From Cladosporium sp. IMV 00045 (Eukaryota; Ascomycota; Dothideomycetes; Cladosporiales; Cladosporiaceae), in contig MSJI02000541.1 of NCBI GenBank assembly GCA_001931905.2, forward strand, positions 1 through 64,000: a stretch of DNA of 64,000 nt, in the 5' to 3' direction. How positions within the stretch are numbered: the first letter of the stretch is position 1; each line of letters starts with the position of its first letter. The position numbers and the translations under genes were made by a program. The notes under the pieces were generated by a model that had not been told where the DNA came from, made no database searches, and saw nothing but the letters and a program-made list of their open reading frames with translations. This document shows, piece by piece, positions 9,588 through 19,716 of the stretch.

Positions 9588-12500
9588 ATGTCTACCAACA
9601 AAGCTGCTTTGAAAGCAGCAAAGACGGCGCTCGATGGCGAAGATTACGGCACCGTCATCACCCAGGCGCAAATAGTCCTTGCCTCAGACTCTCAAAACTA
9701 CACGGCACGCCTTTTTCTCGGACGAGCCTTCGAAAAACAAGGGCAATTCGACGATGCTGCCGACACTTACCGCAAGGCGGCCGACTCGAAACCGGACGAA
9801 GCTCAAGCCTGGCTTGGCCTCTGCAGCGTCTTCGAAGCGCAGGGATCGAAGAAAGTCGACGAGTACATCGACGTGGCCGTCCGCGTGGGCTCAATACACG
9901 CCGCTGCCGACGACGCTCACCGCTGCCAGACGGTCATCGACAAACTGGTCGGATTCGTGAAGCAGCACGGCACTTCTGAGCAGAAAAAGCGAGCTTTGCG
10001 AGTGACTCTTCCTGGAAGCCCGGTTTATGATTTCCTGGAAGGCAGGCTGCCGCATCCCTCGCTCGGATTCACCAGACTCGCCGAGATCACGGAGGAGCAA
10101 GAAGCTCAGCGCATCAAGACGGAGATCAGCAATCGCCGCACGCGCATTGGTGCTCGCCTCGGCCAGGTCACGACCGAAGTCAGGCGCGAAGTCTTTGGCC
10201 AGAGTGAACTCGAAGAACTCTATCAGCAAATCATCAACTGGACGAGTGAAGATGAAGTGCGCCGCGAGTATGAAGAGAAACTGCTTCAGAGAGCTTACGA
10301 TGTCCTTCTCGTGTTGCCTCAGGATCAGAAAACGGCTAAACTGGACCATGTCCTGAGCCTCGCAGAAGGCATGGTGATTATTCATCATCCTTTTCAGCAG
10401 GCTTGGGATCTTGTTTTGGAGACTCGTGATTTCGATAACTTGCAAGATCTTGATGCCAACATTCTGCGGGAATATGTCACTCTTTTCCCAAACAGCGGGC
10501 TTGGTAGCGTCCTCAAAGCTTGGTTGAACAGTGAACTCTGTCCGTTTCCGGCCCCGAAAAAGGAAGAAAACGAAAAGTCAGAAGACGCAGAAGAGCCTGA
10601 ATCACTAAGCGCAGAGGATCGCTTGGCCATGATGACCGAAGGAATCACCAAGGCTGAGCACTCGCCTTTTGCCTACAGATTGGCCTGCGATTACTTTTTG
10701 TACCTCGACGAGCACCAGACAGTTGTGGAAACAGCACGCTCAGGCTTGCAGATCCTGTCTGCAGAGTCGTCAAAGCTCAATCTGAGCTTGCAGAACACCA
10801 AAGACGCTCTGAACAGTGTCCTAGGCACGGCTCTTGTGCATTACCAAGCCCCGAGAAACCACGCGGAAGCGAAACGTCTGTTTGAAGACATCCTCCAGCG
10901 AAAGCCTAAGCTGACACCAGCTTTGATTGGCCTGGGTTTGATCTTTGAGGAAATTGAGAACTACGCTGCCGCGATTGATTTCTTGCAGCAAGCGCTGAAT
11001 GAGGATCCTGGCAATGTTCAGGTCGGCACAGAGCTTGCTTGGTGTAAGGCACTTAATGGAGACAACGCTACTGCAAGAGATGAGCTTGAGAACTACCTCC
11101 CGAAGTTGAGGACCGATGATCCTCGTGCAAGGGATCTCCGTGCACAATGCCTCTACCGCATTGGTATCTGCATATGGAACATCGACGACTCAAAAGAAGC
11201 TCGCAAAGATCGCAGCGGCGCTTACGCCCGCTTCCTCTCAGCCATCAAGACCAATGTCAACTTCGCACCGGCCTACACGAGTCTCGGACATTACTACGAG
11301 CTCTACGCAAAAGACAAAAAGCGCGCTCGCCAGTGCTTCCAGAAAGCATTCGAACTCTCACCTGCGGAGACAGACGCAGCCGAGCGCCTTGCGCGATCCT
11401 TCGCTAACAAAGGCGAATGGGAAATTGTCGAGGTCATATCACAGCGTGTCATCGATTCAGGCAGAGCGAGACCACCGCCCGGTTCTAAGAGAAAGGGCTT
11501 GAGCTGGCCTTACTCTGCCATCGGTGTCGTGCAAATGAACAGACAGGAATACCAGCAAGCTATTGTGTCTTTCCTTGCTGCGCTTCGCATCAGCCCGAAC
11601 GACTATCAGTCGTACGTCGGTCTTGGAGAGAGCTATCACAATTCTGGTCGTTACAACTCTGCCAGTCGGACGTTCAACTATGCTCTCCAACCTCACGAGG
11701 ATGGGAAGATGAAGGTGACCGGCGAGACGTGGTTGGCGAAGTACATGCTCGCCAATGTGCACAGAGAGCTCGGCGAGTATCAAGAAGCGGTCGATGGTCT
11801 TCAGGCTGTGCTTGAGGAACGTCAGTCAGAATTCGGTGTCCTCATCTCCCTCCTGCAGACTTTCGTGGAGCGTGCATGGCGTTGTGTCGAGACTGGTCTT
11901 TTCGGACAGGCTGTTGACAACTGCAACAAAGCCATCTCTACTGCTGTGGAAGTGGCCAGGGGGAACCCTCAAGCTTTCAACTTGTGGAAGTCTGTCGGCG
12001 ATGCTTGTATTACCTTCTCGTGGGTTCTCTCCGGCAGCGACAGGCTACCTTCTTCCGAGTTGAGGTCTTTGCTCGATGGTGAGGGCCAGGACGAAGCACT
12101 CGCTCAGCTGTCTGACATTGATGGCATCCGATCAAACACTCTCGATGCCGAAGAAGAGGAAGGTGACCTGCCGAAGGCTGTGATCGCTGGCGTCCTCGCG
12201 TACAAACGTGCCATCTACTCGTCTTCTAAAGACATCCACGCACAGGCAGTCTCTTGGTACAACCTTGGTTGGGCTGAACATCGAGCCTATTCTCTTAGTG
12301 GCGGCAAGTCTGGAAAGAGGTATTTGAAGGCAGCCGTCCGTTGCTTCAAGCGCGCCATTGAGTTGGAGGCTGGCAATGCTGAGTTCTGGAACGCCCTCGG
12401 TGTCGTGACATCTACTCTGAACTCTCAAGTCGCTCAGCACTCCTTCGTTCGCTCCCTCCACTTGAACGAGTTGAATGCCAAGGTCTGGACAAACCTAGGC

Positions 12501-13796
12501 GTGCTGTACACATTGCAGAACGACTACGAGCTAGCCCACCAAGCGTTTGGGCGCGCACAATCGACCGACCCAGACTATGCTCACGCATGGGTCGGCGAGG
12601 GTTTGATCGCGCTGATGACAGGCGACACCAAAGAAGCCCTCAATCACTTCACACATGCCTTCGAGATTTCCGACTCTGCATCAACTATCTCAAAGCGGCA
12701 GTACGCCCTCTCGACCTTCGACCACCTGCTGACTTCACCTACTACTTCAAAGGACTTGACCGCGCTTATCGAGCCTCTGTTCGCCCTGGAACAATTGCGT
12801 GTCCAAGCACCAAAAGACCTCCCGTACAGACACCTTTCAGCCCTCTTCCTAGAGCGAGTCGGCAACCTCCATGACGCGATTGAAGCTCTCACCGACCTCT
12901 GCGCCAGTGCAGAAGCAGAGTATGAATCCTCCGAGTCGGAAGAATCCCTGTCTCGCTTCGCCCACGCCAAAGCAGACATAGCCCGCTGCCAGCTCGCAGC
13001 CAATGACTTCTCTACCGCCTTCGAAAACGCCAACACCGCCCTCGACCTCTCCGCCGACGAAGAAGGCAGCGGCCTGTCCGCCGAAGCGCGCCGCAAACTC
13101 CGCTTGTCCGCCCACCTCACCGCCGGCCTCGCATCGCACAACCTCTCCCAATCCCAAGACGCCATCGCCATGTTCCGCTCCGCCCTGGAAGAAAGCAACA
13201 GCAACCCCGATGTCACCTGCCTGCTCACGCAAGTCCTATGGACGCACGGTGGCGAAGCTGAAAAAGCCGCCGCGCGCGACCAGCTCTTCGAAACCTTCGA
13301 AGCCCACCCGGAGCACGTCGGCGTCATGACCCTGCTAGGCGCCATAGCCGCGCTAGACGACGACGCGGAAACCTCGTCCGCCGTGCGCGACGACCTCGTC
13401 GCCTTACGAACCAACCCGGACTTGCACCCCGAGCAGCAAACGCAAATCGACTCCCTCCTGCTCTCCCTTGCACTTCTATCCGACCCCTCTTCATCCACCA
13501 CAACGACAACGGAGGAAGCACCGCCCTCCCTCTCCTCAGCCCAAGCAGCAACGCTGCTCAACCCCTCGCACGCGCACGCCTGGACTTCGCTCGCGGAGCT
13601 TTCGGGCGAAACGCACACGGCCGAGATGGCGCTGCTGATGGCGCTGAAGGACGCGCCGCCTGGAGGCAGGGAGAGCGCGGAGAAACTCGCGGGCGCGTTT
13701 GCGGGCGTGGGGTCTGTGGCGGATGCGCAGAGGGCGGTTGCGCTGGCGCCTTGGGAGGGGAGGGGGTGGGGGGTGCTGGGGGAGAGTGTGGCTTAG
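9588..13796 (+). CDS. SKI3: Superkiller complex scaffold Ski3 (TPR protein)
   Basis: Single exon of 1402 aa starting MSTNKAALKAAKTAL. Tetratricopeptide repeats run through most of the length, e.g. ARLFLGRAFEKQGQFDDAAD near residue 40, ALIGLGLIFEEIENYAAAID near 450, AYTSLGHYYELYAKDKKRAR near 560, AIGVVQMNRQEYQQAIVSF near 645, and AEFWNALGVVTSTLN then VWTNLGVLYTLQNDYELAHQ near 930-980. Length and repeat layout fit fungal Ski3/TTC37. Known role: cytoplasmic scaffold of the Ski2-Ski3-Ski8 helicase complex that feeds mRNA to the exosome for 3'-5' decay. An acidic Glu-rich patch interrupts the repeats near residue 330. The C-terminal ~250 codons are more GC-rich than the rest. Confidence 0.92.
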   Translation: MSTNKAALKAAKTALDGEDYGTVITQAQIVLASDSQNYTARLFLGRAFEKQGQFDDAADTYRKAADSKPDEAQAWLGLCSVFEAQGSKKVDEYIDVAVRVGSIHAAADDAHRCQTVIDKLVGFVKQHGTSEQKKRALRVTLPGSPVYDFLEGRLPHPSLGFTRLAEITEEQEAQRIKTEISNRRTRIGARLGQVTTEVRREVFGQSELEELYQQIINWTSEDEVRREYEEKLLQRAYDVLLVLPQDQKTAKLDHVLSLAEGMVIIHHPFQQAWDLVLETRDFDNLQDLDANILREYVTLFPNSGLGSVLKAWLNSELCPFPAPKKEENEKSEDAEEPESLSAEDRLAMMTEGITKAEHSPFAYRLACDYFLYLDEHQTVVETARSGLQILSAESSKLNLSLQNTKDALNSVLGTALVHYQAPRNHAEAKRLFEDILQRKPKLTPALIGLGLIFEEIENYAAAIDFLQQALNEDPGNVQVGTELAWCKALNGDNATARDELENYLPKLRTDDPRARDLRAQCLYRIGICIWNIDDSKEARKDRSGAYARFLSAIKTNVNFAPAYTSLGHYYELYAKDKKRARQCFQKAFELSPAETDAAERLARSFANKGEWEIVEVISQRVIDSGRARPPPGSKRKGLSWPYSAIGVVQMNRQEYQQAIVSFLAALRISPNDYQSYVGLGESYHNSGRYNSASRTFNYALQPHEDGKMKVTGETWLAKYMLANVHRELGEYQEAVDGLQAVLEERQSEFGVLISLLQTFVERAWRCVETGLFGQAVDNCNKAISTAVEVARGNPQAFNLWKSVGDACITFSWVLSGSDRLPSSELRSLLDGEGQDEALAQLSDIDGIRSNTLDAEEEEGDLPKAVIAGVLAYKRAIYSSSKDIHAQAVSWYNLGWAEHRAYSLSGGKSGKRYLKAAVRCFKRAIELEAGNAEFWNALGVVTSTLNSQVAQHSFVRSLHLNELNAKVWTNLGVLYTLQNDYELAHQAFGRAQSTDPDYAHAWVGEGLIALMTGDTKEALNHFTHAFEISDSASTISKRQYALSTFDHLLTSPTTSKDLTALIEPLFALEQLRVQAPKDLPYRHLSALFLERVGNLHDAIEALTDLCASAEAEYESSESEESLSRFAHAKADIARCQLAANDFSTAFENANTALDLSADEEGSGLSAEARRKLRLSAHLTAGLASHNLSQSQDAIAMFRSALEESNSNPDVTCLLTQVLWTHGGEAEKAAARDQLFETFEAHPEHVGVMTLLGAIAALDDDAETSSAVRDDLVALRTNPDLHPEQQTQIDSLLLSLALLSDPSSSTTTTTEEAPPSLSSAQAATLLNPSHAHAWTSLAELSGETHTAEMALLMALKDAPPGGRESAEKLAGAFAGVGSVADAQRAVALAPWEGRGWGVLGESVA

Positions 13797-14243
13797 GGGT
13801 AGAGGATGTTGGTATGTTCGTGGTGAGAGGAGGAAGGTTTGGGTTGGGGGCTTGGGATGGATACGCTCCCTCTAAATGAAAGATCCTCTTTTCCATTTCG
13901 GTATGCTCGTGGACGAATATCAGGTCATGATGAATGATGGATGAGAGAGAGAGAGAAGAGAGAGAAGAGAGAGAAGAGAGATAAACTGTTTTCGATTTCA
14001 GTGGTGGAGAAGTATAACTACGCAATGGTACGAAAACCGTGGAAAAAAGTAAAGACGACGGAAATAATGAAAAGAAAATGAACAAGAACTCCATGATCCA
14101 AACTTCGAAGTTGATAATTCTCACATACTACCTTACTGTATTAGCCACAGAGCCATGGTTTCGATTCTGCATGCCAGCTGGAATGTGGTGAAGAGGTATA
14201 TATTCTACATTTTTGCCCCGAGCAACAACGATTCAAACATTAA
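13797..14243. other. SKI3 3' flank and tRNA 5' flank
   Basis: No gene seen. The first ~60 bp after SKI3 are strongly G-rich. A purine microsatellite follows, then A/T-rich sequence up to the tRNA. Confidence 0.4.
13943..13981 (+). repeat. GA-rich microsatellite
   Basis: Pure purine tract made of (GA)n and GAGAGAA units over about 39 bp, ending in GAGAT. Ordinary simple-sequence repeat in the SKI3 3' flank; its length probably varies between strains. Confidence 0.85.
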
Positions 14244-14324
14244 AGTTCTATGGTGTAGGGGCAGCACTTCGGATTTTGAAGACTTCAATATTCCGACAAC
14301 CCCGGTTCGATCCCGGGTAGGACT
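14244..14324 (+). tRNA. tRNA-Gln (anticodon UUG) with an 11-nt intron
   Basis: A complete cloverleaf can be folded by eye. Acceptor arms AGTTCTA and TAGGACT pair with one G-U. The D stem is GTGT/GCAC, the anticodon stem TCGGA/TCCGA, and the T arm CCCGG-TTCGATC-CCGGG. The anticodon loop contains TTG, so it reads CAA codons. The intron AGACTTCAATA (14280-14290) follows the base 3' of the anticodon, the canonical position for tRNA introns. The box B promoter GGTTCGATCCC is intact. The spliced tRNA has 70 nt before CCA addition. Confidence 0.93.
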
Positions 14325-14335
14325 ACAGCATCCTC

Positions 14336-14361
14336 ATGGCTAGCGATCAGTCGCTAGCCAT
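14336..14361. repeat. Perfect 11-bp inverted repeat just after tRNA-Gln
   Basis: ATGGCTAGCGA, a 4-nt loop TCAG, then TCGCTAGCCAT: a perfect hairpin starting 12 bp after the tRNA. The first TTTT, a normal Pol III terminator, comes only after it (14364-14367), so the primary transcript probably includes the hairpin in its 3' trailer. Confidence 0.65.
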
Positions 14362-15085
14362 CCCTTTTGCTTTTGCTACCGTTGGACATCCCTTCAAATA
14401 TGACTATGTAGTTTTTGATTAAGGTTGGGTCAATCTTAAGAGTCTACTGTACATGTAGTGCTGCGCAGTTTGACTCGTCAAAGAGCTGTGTTCGGCTGTC
14501 GTCATGTAGCCCGCGTCCGAAGAGAGGCTGCGGACCTGGCTCCGCATCTCTCAAGAGATTGTCTATTAGGGAGAGAGTGTTTGAACCTCCGATCATTGTC
14601 ATTGTTCCTTTGATGTTGACATGCCTGAAATCACGCTGAGCGCCTTGCTGTCTCTTTTCAGTCATAACAAATGCCATTTGGGTAGAAGCACACTAAGTCT
14701 TTTGGATTCTACACATACGAAATAACGCAGAAGGAAATTGAATAAATGCCCACGATTGGATATGCTGGCATCTAAACCTCATCACAGCATTCCATCAGAT
14801 GACCCTGGGCCTTTCACAGTCTGATCAACTTTCAGCCTCGAAGGAAATCAAGGCGACCTACTGCAAAAAGCCACCTCAGCCATGATGATAAAGAAAAGTT
14901 TTGTTCTCTGACTGCGGATCACAGTATGTTCCTCAACTCCTATATAAGGGGCTCAGACCTAGGCCACTTGTCACGCTGTTAGCATCATCGATATCCCGTA
15001 AGACCTCGAAGTGGACCGGAATAATCGCCTTTTCCAAGGCTTAAGACCACCTTGCCCAGGCCAGACACTGGAACGCAGACCTCAA
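14362..15085. other. Intergenic region between tRNA-Gln and the short Zn2Cys6 gene
   Basis: No confident gene. It may include an alternative last exon of the Zn2Cys6 gene. A possible donor GTACGT after the residues PEIRPS (15143-15148) could splice to CAG near 15097 and read to a TGA at 14971-14973, adding about 30 residues. A TATATAAGG sequence lies at 14941. Confidence 0.4.
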
Positions 15086-15738
15086 TCAGGGAGATTTCAA
15101 GGAGCTCTCCTTCACGTACCTGCTCGGACGGATCTCAGGCATGGCCGGAAACACCTGGATCTTAGGTTCCAACAACTGCTTCCCAGCAGCGAAATTCTCG
15201 AGTAAGCGTAGGCTGGCATGCTGCGTGGCTTTGATCTCGAAGACTGCCGTGGACGGAATCTCCGGCACCTCTTCTTGCGCAGACGGCGCGATCGACTGAT
15301 ACTCGTCGGGACCTTGTTGCATTTCCTGGGCCAGCCGGAGTAGAGAATGCAGCTCGTCGCCGTTGCGCAACCTTTCTAGTAGGCTCATGGCGTCCCTTTG
15401 CGAGACGGACGACAGGGCTCGAAACATTTCCTGGAGCTCGTTGTTCTGCTGCCGCAACGCGTCGCGTTCGATTTTCAGTGCCATGATGGGAGGCGTGTCG
15501 GGCTCGGCGACATAGTGGCATTTGTGATTTGTCGCAGAACAAGAGCCGCACGTCGGGCGGAGACCGTTGCACCTGGTTTTGCGGGCTCGACACCGGTCGC
15601 CTCGAGGAAGATGATATTTCAGCTTTCGCCTTTGGTCTGGAGGGATGACTCTCACATACATGCGACGACAGTGCAGGTTCGTTTCGCGGACCCAGGGTTC
15701 TGCGCGCCTGCGGCCTTTCGAACGTTACGGCTCGCCAT
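15086..15738 (-). CDS. Short Zn2Cys6 (C6) transcription factor-like protein
   Basis: Complement of 15086..15600 and 15660..15738, 197 aa. The uninterrupted frame lacks the first zinc-ligand cysteine. Adding an upstream exon (ATG at 15738, MASRNVRKAAG) through a 59-nt intron with a GTATGT donor restores it. The codon for Cys27 is split by the intron. The binuclear cluster is Cys27, Cys30, Cys37, Cys44, Cys47 and Cys54, with the basic stretch RARKTR. A probable coiled coil follows (ALKIERDALRQQNNELQEMF), then an acidic region. It lacks the fungal-specific transcription-factor domain found in full-length regulators, so it is a naturally short member, a truncated gene, or incompletely modelled at its 3' end. 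Target genes unknown. Confidence 0.72.
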
Positions 15739-17691
15739 CGTTGCGCCCGCCCGTCGCCCGTCTTGATCGTGATATCACACCGTTGGGTGAGCAGACACGG
15801 CCACCTAGCTTGCCATGCAGTACCGTACTGTATGCTTCGTCGAAGTGGGGTAGCGACCGCACGTCTAATCTATCGGCGTACTGGGTCAGCTGACTTGCGC
15901 GAGGACTCTCTTAGCTGTTGCTGCTGACGACTTGTTGTTATCGAACGGACACGACAGACATGATGGACTTCACCTGCGGATGTAATATGGCTGCTCTTGG
16001 CCTTTGGGCCGCATCTGGTTGTTTACGGAGTCGGCCTATCCTCAGATGCCATAGCCAGAGCCGCCCCTTGTACGCCTCCTGAGTTCAAATTCGCATTATT
16101 GCCAAATTGGAAAGCCAAAATCGGGGCCTGGAATTGAACGAATGCTGGCTGCTGGTTGGCTACGAAGCGAGATCTCCAAGGCTAACCACTTTCCTGCCAT
16201 CGGAGCAACTTGGGCATCAAATATTTCGAGGCTGGCCAGAAGGCATGCAAGAGGATTGATGAGACACGTCCCATCTCGTGCGATCGCTTACTGGAACATG
16301 CTTGTGAATTGTTGGGCTTCACACAACTCAACGCCTACCACACAAGTACAGTAAGCTCGCAGAGCTTTCAAACGCAGTCATGAGAATACAATAGAGCATC
16401 TGCGCTAAGCAAGCCATTTAGGTAAGAGCCAGTGGTTTTCGCGATTTACTGAGATCCGCCTTGATTTGGAGAAGAGAGTCAAGCTCGTGACTCCGGGTGC
16501 TTGTAAGTAAGGTTGATGAGGCACAAAGCCACTTGCGCTTCTGGCTTTCTCTCGGCACCTCACTCATGTTCTGGCCGCTTTCAGAGGTTTGCTCGACAGA
16601 ACAATTCCCTCGAATTCAAGGGTGAGGCTCAACTGACGAAGCCTTTCCCCAGTGAGTCAAAGGGCACTTCAGCTGTGGAGAAAGAAATACTTGCGATTGC
16701 CGTCGACTCACCGGCTCTTGTTCATGCCTGTTCTCGTGTCTGGTGTCTTCACTGGATTGTTGTCATGGACGTTCGCTGCGGTTTAGAGAGCTTTCAAACA
16801 GCTCTGGCGATGTTCTTGGAGACATCTGGTATATGTGAGCTCTCACGTTCACTTACAAAACTGATGCACGTCAGCGCCATGTCAAGATCCGTCTGAGCGA
16901 CGTGCTGTCGGATGAGTAGATCGAGCGCACATCGCCATCGAGACGGCTTCGGCAGGCGGCCCAATAGAAAATCCCAAACAGAACACGCCGTGTGCCTTGG
17001 CTAGATCAAATCAGCCTGTCAAAAACTGTCAGATCCGTACAACTTGGTCGCTGTGATGCTTTGGCACAACACTCTTCAACGAACTTGGGCGAACGAGGCC
17101 CGGGGCCACTCTGCGAGCATTTCTCAGTAGCTGACAACAACGCCTTGAGACCTTGATTCTCTACGATTACTTCGCGAACGCTTATCATGCATATCGTTCC
17201 CGCTAATCTTCCCTTCGGCATCTTGGTTTGCCGATCCTCGTGTATAGCTCGTGCCTTTTTGCGGAGAAGGTGATGATGCCGTCATCACCAACCACCCGAC
17301 AACTGTAACCGAGCAACTTCAATCACTTTGTCCTCAATCATCGCATTACCTGCTTTCACCGCATCTGAGAATTGCTAGGAAAGCGTTCTTGGCGACGCAT
17401 GGCTACGGCCTTGCACACTATGATTTGTGTCCCAGAGATTCTCTCAGGAGTTTCTTCCGGCCCACATGGAGATGAATGTGGAGAGAAGCGAGCACTTTAC
17501 TCCTCATTCTTCGGCAATAGACGAGGCTTCACCACCCGAACTATGTAGGAGCGATCGGCATGAAGACATCCGTCCGATCCTGTTTTGCGAGTAATGCCAT
17601 GAGCAGTGATATATGACCGGCCCTCCCTCCCCAGGTGAACGCAAATCGATGCCATCGCTCCATTGACATTTCCTCCCGCCATCTAGGAGAC
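15739..17691. other. Gene-poor region, no recognisable gene
   Basis: Almost 2 kb without a supported gene. The longest open frame (16513-16896, + strand, 127 codons) has no recognisable family and no good splice partners. On the minus strand near 17570-17660 one frame reads GGRAGHISLLMALLAKQDR, faintly like a helical-repeat segment, but it stops within ~40 codons. The region could hold a decayed gene or long regulatory flanks for the neighbouring Zn2Cys6 gene and carboxylesterase. Confidence 0.4.
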
Positions 17692-19393
17692 ATGATTTCC
17701 CATCTACCTCTACTCGCTCTAGTAGCCTCTGCGGCGGCTCACCCGCCTGGCTACGACCACAAGCCCTCCGGCCGCGATGCTCTGACCGTGCAAACTACTT
17801 CTGGCCGTGTTCATGGCAAGATTGATTCCGCTAACCCAGGCGTCCGACAGTTCCTGGGTATCCCGTTCGCCCGGCCGCCTGTTGGTGACTTGCGCTGGGT
17901 TGCTCCTCGGCCTTTCTCACAGCCTGATGAAGACGTTGAGGCGAAGGAGATTGGTCCTAGTTGCATGCAATACCTCAACACTAACTCTAGCGGAGTTTAT
18001 CTCAACCAGGTGCTCGAGTATGGCTTGCAGGGCCGGAATGGAACTGGTGATATCAGCGAGGACTGTCTTAAGCTGAGCGTCTGGGCTCCAGCTCAAGGAA
18101 AGCACCATGGCCGTGGTGGAGGTGGCAAGGGACGTGGTAAAGGCCGTGGTCGTGGTAGAAAGCCAGAAGGCCTGCCTGTGCTCGTCTACTTCTACGGTGG
18201 AGGATTCAGTAAGTCGTTCGCTCCGAGCTTCACGATGGGTTAAACTGACACTCTTCAGACACCGGCGGCATGGACGTACCAGCTCAGATCCCCACGCAAT
18301 GGGTTCAGCGCACTCAGGACCACATTGTGATGTCTTTCAATTACCGCGTGAACATCTTCGGACACCCCAACGCTCCGGGTCTAGAGGATCAGAACGTCGG
18401 ACTTCTCGACCAGCGTGCCGCGGTTGAGTGGGCAAAGAAGAACATCGCCGCTTTCGGTGGCGATCCGGATAGGATTATCATTTGGGGTCAGTCGGCCGGC
18501 TCGATCAGTGTGGACTATTACAGCTTCACCTATGCCGATGACCCAATTGCAGTGGGAATGTCACTAGATTCTGGAACGAGCCTGACATCACTCACTGTGG
18601 ACGATCCAGAGTTCTTGAATTTTACGCTCGTCGCCGACAACGTTGGATGTGATGGCTTTGACGGAGACTCCACTGGCTTACTTGATTGCATGAGAGGCGT
18701 CGATGCCGCGAAGATCAATGACTTTATTGCAAGATATTCGGAAAGCGGACAGTCGCCTGGTCTTGCTTTTGGGCCAATTATTGATGAGAAAGTCGTTTTC
18801 TCAAACTATGCCGAGCGAATGTTACAAGGAAAGCAGGCGAAGATTGTGAGTGCGCAGAGTGATCTCCTCAGACAGAACTATGCTGACATCGTTCCACGTA
18901 GCCCGCAATCATCGGCACCAACACTGAAGACGGCGTTCCATTCGCACCATACAGCCCATCAGGGCCCGATCCTGCTCTCGCCGAAGCCGCCCTCTTGCAG
19001 ACATTCTTTTGCCCAGCAACGGAATCTTCTCGTCTCCGCCAACAAGTCGGTCTCCCAACCTACCGCTACGAGTACGCCGGCAACTGGACGAACCTTTCAC
19101 CAGCGCCATGGTTGGGCGCGTTCCACAGCGCCGAGCTGCCGATGCTTTTTGGTACTCACCCTAACTTCAGGGGCGAATCCACGGAGTTGGAGTACGAGAC
19201 CAGCCACGCCATGCAGGATGCCTGGGTCGCTTTCGCGAGGGATGGCGTACAGGGCTTGGAGGGTGTCGGATGGTCGGAGTACAAGAATGTTGGCGATGCG
19301 AACGTGAGGGAGTTTGGAGATGGCGTAGCGGCCAAAGATGTGAGTATTGCTGGGCTTGAGGGAAAGTGTGACGGGGCAGCACCCGCTCAGTGA
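17692..19393 (+). CDS. Secreted type-B carboxylesterase/lipase
   Basis: Exons 17692..18208, 18259..18845 and 18902..19393 join to 531 aa. The ATG at 17692 gives the signal peptide MISHLPLLALVASAAAHPPG; the frame is open further upstream but without this signal. Family marks: FLGIPFARPPVGDLRW near residue 65, SEDCLKLSVWAP near 125, YFYGGGFNTGG, the nucleophile elbow GQSAGS with Ser251, the acid in GTNTEDG, and the histidine in LGAFHSAELPMLFG. Known role: alpha/beta-hydrolase cleaving carboxylic esters outside the cell; substrate unknown. An unusual Gly/Arg/Lys-rich insert (HHGRGGGGKGRGKGRGRGRK) lies just before the strand leading to the oxyanion loop. Confidence 0.92.
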
Positions 19394-19716
19394 GAAGTCG
19401 TTTGATGCAAATTCCAGAAAGCTAATCGACTCTAAATACAACCATATATTCGTGACAAAGAATCATATCTCTGCCCTTGAGATTTGTATCGCTTTGCTCC
19501 TCAGCTCATGGAAAGCGGATCGCCCAAATAATATTGTAGTCAGCAACTTTATATCAACCCGCTTTATGCGCACCAATCAACCAGCGGAGTGATGTAGTCA
19601 ATACTACCCTTCGATGACCCACGGAAAAGAATTGATTCTTCGAAGATTGGTGAAAAATCTTGTTGAGCACAACGCCTCGAATCTATGTTCAAAAGCCATC
19701 GTCTCCCCCGTCAAGC
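19394..19716. other. Short intergenic region
   Basis: A/T-rich 3' flank of the carboxylesterase. No gene seen. Confidence 0.4.

Noticed and set aside
12644..13618. 324-codon open frame on the minus strand inside SKI3
   Set aside because: Antisense shadow of the GC-rich SKI3 3' part; low-complexity Ser/Arg/Ala composition and no family.
16100..16210. Minus-strand sequence with tRNA-like box A (TGGC...GTGGTTAG) and box B (GTTCAATTCC)
   Set aside because: No acceptor stem pairs and no clear anticodon arm can be folded; the 5' element carries extra bases. A decayed tRNA or chance.
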